DNA of 45,945 nt from Acanthaster planci. Taxonomy: Eukaryota > Echinodermata > Asteroidea > Valvatida > Acanthasteridae. Positions 22,791-33,500 of this stretch are shown here, in pieces. Every line of letters begins with the position of its first letter. The first letter of the stretch is position 1. Where the stretch lies: contig NW_019091656.1 in NCBI RefSeq assembly GCF_001949145.1, forward strand, positions 64,001-109,945, in the 5' to 3' direction. Position numbers and translations under genes: made by a program. Below the pieces are notes generated by a model, which was given only the letters and a program-made list of their open reading frames with translations, searched no databases and was not told where the DNA came from.

Positions 22791-25700
22791 CGTCTATACA
22801 ATGAATTAAGAATTCTTTTCAAATACAAATAGCATAAAATAGCAATTGTCTCACGTTGAAAATCGAAGTTGAAAATGATTAGTCCAACACAGAGTACAAA
22901 TTATTAGGTAAATATATAAATATATTCCATATATACTCCTACAAAATACTGATGTGCAGCAAAAATATACAAATGACAGAAATGAGCATTACACATAAAC
23001 ATTAAACGGTCCAAAAACAGACTACCGCCGAATAGTCCAGCATATTCAAATATCCCGCTGAATGAACACTAATTGTTTGACAGGTTGTAACCACAACTTG
23101 GTTGCACTCAATGTACACGTAAGAATACCAAGCCTTGGTATGATGAACGGGGATGCCCGACAGTATTCTGCAGCTGAGACTCCTGGCTCAGGCATAATTA
23201 TGGTCGTGCTTCTCTAATCACCACTTAAAACATAATCATGACAATGCCACTTGATTCCGTTTTAATAAAATGCTGCCGGGGAAATGTAATTTGAAAATTG
23301 TGAGATTTGAATCATAATTGTGACACTGGCACCCCATTTGAATTACCAGACTTTATCGTAAGAGAAAGTAGAACGAATTCCAAAATCAAGGATGTTTATA
23401 ACTCAAAGCCGTGGTGCGCAAAATAATAGACAGAGAGAAAATGTGAGTGGCTATATCAACTATAAGCGTCTGGGATTATACTGTGATCTAATAGAAAACC
23501 TTGAATAATCGTCACGTCAAATTCACACAAGTATTCGTATGTATGGGAGATGGGATTCAATTCTGAGCTTTTTCATGACGTTCAAGCGCGGGTGTAGGGC
23601 GGAAATGGATATACGATGGCACAGGCGACAAAGAGAGCCTAATTTGTATTCGTCGAGGAATTGAAATGGGCTTAACACAAACAATTACTGGATGCGCTGT
23701 AAAATGCTAAAGGCACGTGCTCAATGGTCCTTTCTCCCCTTCCCCCCGTCACTGTTGTTTTTCTCTCCCACTCCCTTGCTCAAGTGTCGAATGTTTATTT
23801 AGATCGGTGCACGCAAACCAATCTCGTTTTGAATTGATCAAGAGGACAAATATACGGCTGCCTCATATTTGCCTCCACTCCGGGCATAAAATTAGACTCC
23901 GGGGAGACGGTGGGTCGGATCCGCAACCTTGGCGACTTATCCTGTTGTGGACTTGCTAAGCATCCATACTGTGCGGGTAAATCCAGCACTGTTATCAAAG
24001 GGTCCCAACTGGCCCGGTCATCCAAGATACTTTGGCGTACAATTATTATTTTTCCAGTCCCAAGACTCTCGGTGACCCCGTGTACAGTGAAATAATGACG
24101 TGAATTCTTAGACTGGCTCCGCTTATTACATCCGAAGTAAACATAAAAAACAAGAGTTCTGCACAAAAGACTTTTTTTTTTTCATGTTTGCCGCCACCGA
24201 TGCCGCTGGGAGCCTATTCAATATAGACTCGCCAATATAATTATGAACTGTGGCAAGGTTGTTCGATTTTCTTTTAAAAACGAGCATACATTTTTCAGAT
24301 CTAATCAATTAAGCTGTGTGTATAAGTTGCATGTATGTTGGTGTAAATAAACTATGGCGACCTCAACCCTAAACCTGACATTTTATTTTTCAAATATTGA
24401 ACTCCTAAAAACGAAAAAATGAATGTCAAATATGTAACACTCGGGAATCCACTTTGATAAGCGTTAGGTAGCTGCAATACTGTATCTGCAATTTCATGGC
24501 GAATAAAGTGAATTTTGTCGAGTTCTTTCATATCTCCACTTTTCAATATTGACACATTTCAACTTGTCGAACTTCCGCTAAATAATGATGCCACCGGGGC
24601 AGTACAAATTTCAATTATGGAGCTATTAAAACTTTCAAGTTAAGTAAAATTAACAAGAAGTAATATAACAACCACTGAACGAGTGGGTTTCAAGAGAAAC
24701 CTTGAAGTCAGTGATGGAGAAGATGGTGTGAATATCTGGAGGCAGTGTGCTCCACACAATGCTGGTCCGCATTAGAGCAGATCTCCCTCTAGAGAATTAT
24801 GCATCCCACCCAGTCCATTCTGTCGAGTTTTCCTATTGAGTTGAGTTTCGACATTCCCAACTCATAAAACACAGAAGAAACAATGATTTGATCTCAAGGG
24901 GCAGCAGACTGTTTTCAAATTCAAACCTAAAGATACTCGATCAGGTGTTATTTGAAAATAAGAAACTGAGAGGGTGGTCAGTTTCTGTAAGAGAGGTCTG
25001 GTCAATCCATTCATTCTCCCACGTGCACCCCTATCCACTGGCAGAGAGCTTCCAAGCACGTCAAAGCTTATAGAGCTCTATCTGCACAGTCTCCTAACAC
25101 AATGGCGCTAATTCATAAGAACTTCCGTCGATACCTGGCTTGACACTGACGTCAAACTAAGCCAATACTTCAGTTAACTGGATCAAAATAAATTTTTGTT
25201 CAATTAACCCCAATCCCAAGCTCAACCAAATAAGATTTTGCAGTACGTTTCCTATGAAATGTCAAATGAAATGTTGAAGTGAACTTCCCACGTACAAGCA
25301 AAAGAACATCGGGTGCAATCTGATGTATCTTTGTTTATCGGCAGCCTCCTCCGCCCCGCAGTCGACACTGAGCCATGTGCATTCGATGTCAAGCGATTTT
25401 TTCAAGAGAGTTCACTTTCAGGCTCTGATCGGGTGTTTCAATCCTCAAGTAGAAATTCGCATCCAACTACTTTCCAATATAACACTTCAAAAGATACGCA
25501 GTACTATGGTATCTGTTACATTTCCCAGAGTTACCAAAACACTTGACATGTAATAGTCACAGTCAAGCATTTTACCTTGGAATATATTTGCAATTTGTAG
25601 ATCTTCAGTCGTCGAATTGGCAGAAGTGGACCGGCTATGGAAATCCGTACCACTTCACATTCTCTGCACAGGTATATAAAATACTATTTACCACTTATAC

Positions 25701-26923
25701 TGAAACAACACCATTGTCAAAGTGCACGTTGATCCGTTTCATCTTGTGACTGGGGCTTAGCGTAAGCCTCATCCTGAGTTTTGCAGGCTACACCAGTGTC
25801 CCACAGCCAGTCCATGGATGGATGGCAAAGACAAAAAAATTAAACGAAACTGGTAAAGGTCTGTACAGGACAAAGAGTCGTCCGTAACAGTCGTTCTTTG
25901 ATCCCCCACTCCCCATGGCTCCACACACAGCCGAGAAAAACATCACTACGGCCATTAATCCAGATGGCCAAGACTCCCAATGAAAATCAAGCGATGAAGA
26001 TGGTTACTCCACCAGTGACAATAACAGTCTTCTTATTTTCAGAAATAGTGCATTTCGCGCTCAATCCTGAAACTCCGTATCCACCGCAGCTGTGAAACCT
26101 GAATTTTTGTAGGCGGGCTTCAGAGAGGCACAAGCATCCGGGGTGATGGTGGGGCTTTTTTTCTGGCTTCTGTAGGAGTTCATTGATCATGTTGGGGTGG
26201 GCACTTTTAGGTACTGATGCAGCAATTTTGCAAAAGGGTGGTCAGGCATAATTTTGCCAAGATGGACAGTTGGATCTACGATGTTTCTGGCCCAAGAAAG
26301 TTTGGGGAACACTGAAATTTTCTATACAATGTGCGAGGAAAGCTGCATGTAAAAAACTTCCATTTTTCCCCAACACTTTTTACTTTTACAGCAATACAAG
26401 CAAACATAATATACATGGAATGTACATGGAAGAGGGTTTCGGAGCCCCTGGGGACCCCAACCACCTCCTCTTCCCAAGTATGAATTTGAATTTTGGAGAG
26501 TACCTGGAAAAATAAAAATGGGTGAGGTGCTTACCAGAGCTATAGAATTGGTGCTGGTGCCTTGGGTGGAGTAGGTCCTACAGAGCAAGTTATTGTTGTA
26601 TTTGAGTCCATCAAAAGTCCCTGCAAGTACCTGTAAGTCTATTACAAGACAATAACAAGCTATTCAAATGAGGTGTGACAAAAGCATTCTTTGTCATTAT
26701 TCACCCTGTTACTTGTGACTGGCCTTGTGAAAGGACTTGTGAAGTACTCGAATACAACACTGGAACAAGGGGTCTGGGACCTACGTTACAATTAATCAGA
26801 CCCTATTTATAGGGACTCTTGATCCTCCCCCGGTAATACATTGCGCTATACAACATAATTGCATATTACAAGCTGTGTGCCGTTTTTTGGAAGTTTGAAG
26901 CTTTCCCAAGATTGAAAACTGAC
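22791..26923. other. Non-coding stretch, no gene recognised
   Basis: No supported coding region. AT-rich sequence near 22910-22930 is low complexity. About 24680-24800 has the look of an old interspersed repeat but could not be classified. A CRE octamer lies at 25147-25154. Confidence 0.4.
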
Positions 26924-27407
26924 TAGGGCTGGGTCAATTCGAATAATTCACTATTTGAATATTTGACCTTCAATTTGATCAAATAGCAAAATCTTCGGTC
27001 GCACCCACTGGCAGATTGTTGATGAACAAACCATATCAAAAATCAGTTGCAATGACGTACCCAATTGTACATTATAATCAATATAATAGCTTCTCACATC
27101 TAGCCGTATCTCCAGCCACAATTTAGAAAGATTTAAGAGATGAACAATCTTCATGCCCTGTTGAAAATTTCTATTCCTTTTAAATTGTTTAATGATTTAT
27201 TTACTTTTGAATCGTAAGATTTCTGTCGCTTTTCATTTGAATCTGCTTGAAACAAGCCTCCACAGTGCAATTTTTTTCATTTAAAACAAAAGAAAATTGT
27301 CCATTCTTTTTCATGAATTTTGAATTCAAATATTCAAATTCTGAAAATATTTGAATATTCGATAATCGATCTAATATTCGGTTATTCATATATTCAGCAC
27401 AGCCCTA
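26924..27407. mobile_element. hAT-like MITE (484 bp)
   Basis: The element starts TAGGGCTG and ends CAGCCCTA, perfect 8-bp terminal inverted repeats. The similarity extends imperfectly inward through AT-rich sequence built of ATTCGAATA-like motifs. Flanks are AAACTGAC on the left and AAACTGAA on the right, an 8-bp target-site duplication with one mismatch. Short TAGGG-type ends plus 8-bp duplications fit the hAT superfamily. No transposase is encoded. Confidence 0.75.
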
Positions 27408-27759
27408 AAACTGAAGGAGGGACACTTTAACACTTAAAAAGCCAAGCTTTCATGTGAGTGGTTGGCACAGGCACGAAAGTTGTACGGCATACTGGTATTT
27501 TCGCAGGCCATGAAATTTTTCGTAGGATAGGCATAGTACCTGCTACACCTATTGGACAATCAGGCACATTCCCAAAGACTGCTAGCCTTGTGGATAGGAT
27601 GAACTGTACATACAAAATGCCCAAATGGCTGCTGCACGCTCACTTTCAATTTAGAAACATTGCTTCTGCCCACTGAGAAAACTACCGGTAGACCATTTAA
27701 TTATGTGAAAGCAACAACTATTATGAAGCCGGAAGATCAAAGGCGCATTAGCAAAGACC

Positions 27760-28099
27760 AATAAGCCATTTGTGAGTTAAATTTGAATAAAATCTGGTAC
27801 ACTGAGCTCTTTAAATTCACGTGAACATAACAACTTGAATTCTCCATACTAACACCACTGTTGCTATACCTCATGATTTGGGGCATGCTTTGGCATAGTG
27901 ACCACCATCTCTGGAATAGACTGGTTCCTTTGTGCCATTCTTATCCATTGAGAACAGAGTATTGTTGCAAGGCTCAATATGTAACTAAGCAAAAGCAACA
28001 GTGTCTTTAGTCTGGAGAATTCAAATCGTTATGTTTCTATGTTATCAGATAACACAGCGTACCAGATTTTATTCAAATTTAACTCACAAGTGGCTTATT
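27760..28099. mobile_element. Inverted-repeat element with about 45-bp arms (340 bp)
   Basis: The left arm 27760-27804 and the right arm 28055-28099 are near-perfect reverse complements. Both contain AATAAGCCA, TGTGAGTTAAATTTG and AATAAAATCTGGTAC, and I count only two differences. The roughly 250-bp interior encodes nothing recognisable but contains the exact palindrome GTTATCAGATAAC. A non-autonomous DNA transposon or fold-back element is most likely. No clear target-site duplication was found. Confidence 0.7.
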
Positions 28100-28734
28100 A
28101 GCTGTATGCCGATTCACATCTCGTACAAGTAACTGGCATCACATTCAAACAGTGTGGGCTTATAACTTGACAGGGAATGAATTCCCTGTGACCAGCCACG
28201 TAATGATCAACTGGATTTCTAGCAAGAGGACCGGGCCGTTGTAAGCTTCCCTTTGCAGGCTTGTCATCATTAATACCTGTAGGCGCGCTCAAAATTTGCA
28301 CACTAAGCCGAGGACATGTTTGCATTATGCACCACGGGCTTGCTCACACAAAGCTAACAAACTCTGTCAACCCTTCAAACGTGCCTCTCACTATATTTCA
28401 GGCCCAAGGCCAAGGTACTGCGAAATACTGATATCTCTACTTAAGAAATGCTGTAATTTGCAATTTGTTTTCAAATTTGATATTTCTGCCTGAAAAACAC
28501 GCTAAAATTAGACACTCCATATAAACTCACATAAAAAGTTTCTTTTTCAACATTTTTTTCCTAAACTTTCAAATCATCTCATCTCTTATCAGAATGAACG
28601 ACACTTGTGTTACAAATAGAATGACTAAAGATGTTGATCTTCAACACTGATTTTTAAAAAGTTCCACAGCAAACTATTGCATTGAACATTTCTGAGCTGA
28701 CAGTAAGTACAAAATTGAAATTGATATAAACGAC

Positions 28735-29125
28735 CCAATAGACAAGTCAGTTTGATTTGTCAGTGCAGACAAGCCCACCTTGTTGGTCAACTCTGTTAGA
28801 CAAAGAGCACCTGATTGGTCAACTGTAGTGAACAAGTCGACCAGATTGGGCAACTCACTCAGCCGAGGCCACTTGATTGGTTGACTTAATGAGCCAATTC
28901 CACGTGATTGGTCAAACTCAATAAGATGAATACACTTGACTAGCCACCTTATTTGAACAAGCTTAGTCCTGACTAGCCGACCGGATGAGACAAGTCTACT
29001 GGACCGACGCACTTGGACAAGTCAACATTCCCAGTCAACTCAATTTGGAAAATCAACTCAGGTCATCTGGGCGAATCAACACAGCAGTTCAACTCAATTA
29101 GAAAAGTCAATTCAATCAGATGTGC
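28735..29125. repeat. Degenerate minisatellite, units of roughly 30-35 bp
   Basis: The phrases GATTGGTCAACT, GATTGGTTGACTTA, GATTGGTCAAACTCA, ACAAGTC and GTCAACTCAATT recur about every 30-35 bases in the same order with many substitutions. A minus-strand frame open through it shows matching peptide periodicity (LTNKVGL, LTNQTDL), which is what an old tandem repeat gives. No coding role is inferred. Confidence 0.75.
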
Positions 29126-30069
29126 CAACTTGTCCAAACTGACAAATTTTCAGCTGCATGGCATGTACACCTATACAGTCTAGTGTATTTCCTTGAATAA
29201 CTGCATACGTACAAGTACTGTAACTACAGATGCATTGGCTAGAAACAGTGTCTAGAGACAGCTCAACAATAGCAATCAATGGTAAAAACCCTCAAAATGT
29301 GGAGCTCAAAGTACTGCAGGCACATGTATGAATTCCAAAGACAAAAGAATACGTGCAAATACAAAAAAGGCCATCTAATTGACATCGAAAACAACCAGTT
29401 GTAGATCAGTACAACACAAGGAAATGTGAGTTCAATACATCTAGTACCCAGTCCCTATCTGAGCATACATTGCATACCCTCAAGAACTTAAGCCACCAGA
29501 CCAATGAGTGGTTCGTTATAAGTTGTTAAACATCTGCCCACTGATAAAAATCAATATTAACAAATGCCTAAAAAGAAGTTTTTCGTCCTACAACTAAGCC
29601 AGCAGACTGAATTCTCATGAAGAACTCATCTCAACAAGTGGAGATTTGGAGAAATAGAGGAAAGTTCACTTGCTTTGTTTTCATCTTAGTATCTATAATA
29701 TGAAAGTCTATCTCTAGATTCAGTGTAGAAACACTGATTTTGTTTTACATGTACACACACAAATGAAATGGCCTTACCCTTACTTATCCCTACATTCCCT
29801 CAACACAATCTAACTATTTGTTTGTGTGACCTTTCAGTACAAATTAAAGTCAATAATCGTATTTTGAAGAAATCAAAAATAAAATGAATCCAACAATTTT
29901 AGAAGTCACGTATGGTCACCTTTGAGGCGGAATGTCTACATCTTGACCTATTTATCCCCACACATTTATACTCTGTCCAAAAAAACACAAGCTTTTTATG
30001 GCAATTTCAGTGTTGACTTTACATGATGGTTTGTCAACCTTCAACAAGAACACGTTTTTTAAAATTCTA
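29126..30069. other. Spacer downstream of GRAMD4
   Basis: No coding region recognised. It is AT-rich DNA between the minisatellite and the predicted poly(A) signal of the minus-strand gene. Confidence 0.5.
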
Positions 30070-30075
30070 TTTATT
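30070..30075 (-). promoter_or_regulatory. Candidate poly(A) signal of GRAMD4
   Basis: The minus strand reads AATAAA about 190 bases after the GRAMD4 stop codon. It is a plausible polyadenylation signal by position. AT-rich sequence makes chance matches common. Confidence 0.45.
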
Positions 30076-30261
30076 TTGCCCTGTTGACAATTATGATGCA
30101 TTTTTCCTAACAAAGATTTGACAACCAATATACAGTCTATATTGCTTATTCCCGATATGATTACAAAGCCATCACCACGTATGAATATTTCATGCTAATT
30201 TCATGATCAGCATGCCATGTGACTATGGGCACATGAATATTCAATATTTTATGAGTAGCTT

Positions 30262-30501
30262 TTACTGATCACTGCTAGTGCTGGTACTTGCTATTCTGCT
30301 GTCCCTGGCAGTGGGTGTTTCCTTGCGTTTGGCCTTGCCGTTCGTCATTCGCACATCTCGCACGGAACAGACTTGCCTCAGGATGACCGCGTAGACCTCG
30401 TCTCTGTTCAGGATGGCACCAAAGACGTACGGCTTCTCCTCCGAGACCAGACGGACTTCAATGGACATCCCCGGGCCCGGGAGAAGAAAGAAAGGCTTCA
30501 C
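30262..30501 (-). CDS. GRAMD4 terminal exon (GRAM domain C-terminal half and tail)
   Basis: It starts after a CCAG acceptor in phase 0 and encodes VKPFFLLPGPGMSIEV, then KPYVFGAILNRDEVY, the most diagnostic GRAMD4 stretch. A lysine- and serine-rich tail follows and ends in SDQ and TAA. The tail appears longer than the vertebrate C-terminus as I remember it. Confidence 0.93.
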   Translation of the reverse strand: MKPFFLLPGPGMSIEVRLVSEEKPYVFGAILNRDEVYAVILRQVCSVRDVRMTNGKAKRKETPTARDSRIASTSTSSDQ

Positions 30502-33500
30502 CTGGACAGGGCGGGATCAAACATGGTTTAAGCACCAACACAGCGCAGAGAGCTTACGGGTCATTCTATAAAGGGTCCAAAATGGGGGCCACAGGCTAAA
30601 AATTTGAAAATTGTTTTTCTTCCCTATAGCAAGCTCATTTACATTCCATGACATGTGAAGATTACACAAATACAAGAAGACTGTATGTCATTTCTTTTTT
30701 TTACATGTAGCAGAAGTGAAACATTTCAAAAACAAATTTTTTACACTGTAACAAATCCATTAGACACACGTCATGCGTAATGATGCACAACTGTGAATGA
30801 AGTACTAAATCTGGCTTAATAACTTGGTCGATTCTGCCATTCTACTGAAATTGGAAAGTACCATGTTTTGTGGATAAACAGTGATATGTTTTAATTTACT
30901 GCCAATGGTGGTTGAATTTCTATTTTTTTTTTCATCTGACAAACTGGGGTGCAAATAGTGTTCTAGCCACGGTGGGCGGCGCTGGGCAGCGCTGCTCAGT
31001 ACTGTAACTTTCCGCCCGGCTCTTGAGTTCAAATTGGCTGTGCCACCCAGCATGGATTTTCCCAAAATTTAACCGAAATATTGCTGAAAATGTACCAATT
31101 TGATCATATTTGAAGCTTACAAAGTCGGAGTTTTGCACTATTTTACAATTTTAAACAAGTACAGACGAGTAACGACCTAAGAAATATATCTCTCATTTTC
31201 TTTGTATCACATTAGCCGCTGATTGCAAAAGCATTATTGTAAACATGCCTTCACGATGACGTAGGGGGAAATCTGTTCTTGTATTCCCCTAAAAATGCTG
31301 GTATGGGCTGCGACAGCTGCGCTCACTGCGCTAGCTATGCTTGATAATCCACAAAATTTATCCGGCACTAAATTGTCCTAGCTAGAACACTGGGCACAAG
31401 TTACCGAGTTCAAGCTAGCAGTTTGACTGGAAAGTCTTCTCAGAGGACTTCTTTAACACATTTGTGAAGGGGGAATAATCAAAGCTAAAGTCTTTTTAGC
31501 AAAAACAAATTAATCATTTAAATACCCCTCAATTCAGAAACCTAAAATCTTGGTATTTTGTTCCACTTTTTTCTGTAAAAAAATCACTATGAAAAATATA
31601 AATGTGTAGCTTTTTACTACAAGTAATTACAAACTTAACATGTTGACTTTACAGTTTACTAAAACCCTTCAAAGCGTACCACTGTGGGTATTTCCCACTG
31701 GACCCCTTAAAAAAGAATAGACCCTTATCCAATGTTTAGTAGTCCTATGTACTGTTGAAGTCATGCTTTGTTTAAAATGTACATTAATGCTTTTCTGTAG
31801 AAGCTGGGCAGGGATGATGGATTTGAAGCTCCATAAAGAGATGCGTGAACACAAGATGATGTCATCAGTACATTGGCCTGTAAGTATGAGTTCAAGGGTC
31901 AGTTTCCAAGGTGTATGACAGCTGTGATCAATCATAGATTCATTCCTGTATTTTGGATACAGAAAAGTTTTTTGTTCCCTTTCTAACAACATGGCAAAAA
32001 GGAAACAATACGTTCGACTTGAAAGTAAGTCTACATTTGACACATTTCCTTTATCAGAGTGATTTTTTTCACTTTCAGGGTAAACCAGTTCCCTATTAGT
32101 GAATTCTTTAGTTATAAAAAGGACACTTTTTGGCTTGTTCTCGTTATAGTGAATTAATCCACATGGACCAGAGAAGACAGTCCAAGTTTGTTAAATGCTC
32201 TGTACACTTTCACAAACCATCTTACCTTTTCAATGGTGATAATGTCAGCTAGCGGGAGAACGATGTGTTTGTCCACCCGATTCTTCAATCGAGTTCGCTC
32301 AAAACAAAGAAAGCTGGAAAAGTAGAAGGAGAAAAAGAAAAATAGATCAACTCAACTTTCACTGCTCTTAAATCATTCATATCTCCTTCTTTTGGACCTT
32401 GATTTGCATTAATTGCATTAATGAACATTATTAGTTACTGTTGATTGAGATCATAGACCCTTCAGATCATTTAACCTTGATGTATTTTTGGACTCCTGAA
32501 GTTTCAGACTGTTGAATTTGTGAACTATTGTGTGTTAAATTGTCATGATTACCTGTGTCAAGTTCTATGTCCAAACACTCATCTTCTCACTCACTCACTC
32601 ACTCACTCAAAGAACTTGTCAGTCACGGCATGGCTCTGGCACATGTGGTTTGAATTTTACCTTATCATCTCCTAATGAAATGCACTTGGGGCCTCATAAA
32701 AGGACCTAACTACAGATCTGAGCATTAGGTTTCCCTTGGCTTTCACTAACAGGGTAATGCAAGACACTGTAATGTCTTTTGGGAGACACTTTATCAGGGA
32801 GGCAATCTGATTTTGATGTGTCCCTAATGCCTCAGCTCTTAGAAGATCACATTTTTTTTATTTTGTGGGAAAGTTCAGAGTGTAATATAATAAAAGTGGA
32901 TAACAGTTGCTTCAAGGGGTTTTAGCATTTAGGATTGCCAGGTTGTCAAACTTTGTACACAAGACTATGAATATGCCCCCCAAACGTACCATTTGGGATT
33001 AAAATTATTACATTTCATAGCATCTACTGGTATACGGATAAAACTGGCAAAGTGCGAATGTACGTGCATACCTTCTTGTAAGATACAGTCTGCCATTTTT
33101 GAAGGAGACCGTTTTATCTCGGACAATCTGTGTGCATCGTTTTCCTGACTGCCATCCTGATCAAGACAAAAAAGGAGGGAACAAAATGTAGGAAAATATC
33201 TGTATCAAATACAACTGTGTTTAACAATTGGATTCAATTTATCACAATGGCGTTGGGGAAATTGTGAATTTAATTTTCAATCAAGGAAGATGAGCGAGTA
33301 AACCTTGTTGAGACCAAACCAATTTACAATTGATTGAAAAAGGAAATTGCAATTTCTAACGTGAATTTTTAAAAGATAGGAGGAGAAATTCATATAAATC
33401 TTTAAAAACAATTCCAATGCCCACTTAATAAAAGGCATTTTTTAGGGACCTGTGTTATTTCTAATTACAAAATAGTTTTGACCATCCTATGCAAATGCCA

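Noticed and set aside
24680-24800. Segment resembling an old interspersed repeat
   Set aside because: No ends, motifs or second copy in the window, so it cannot be classified.
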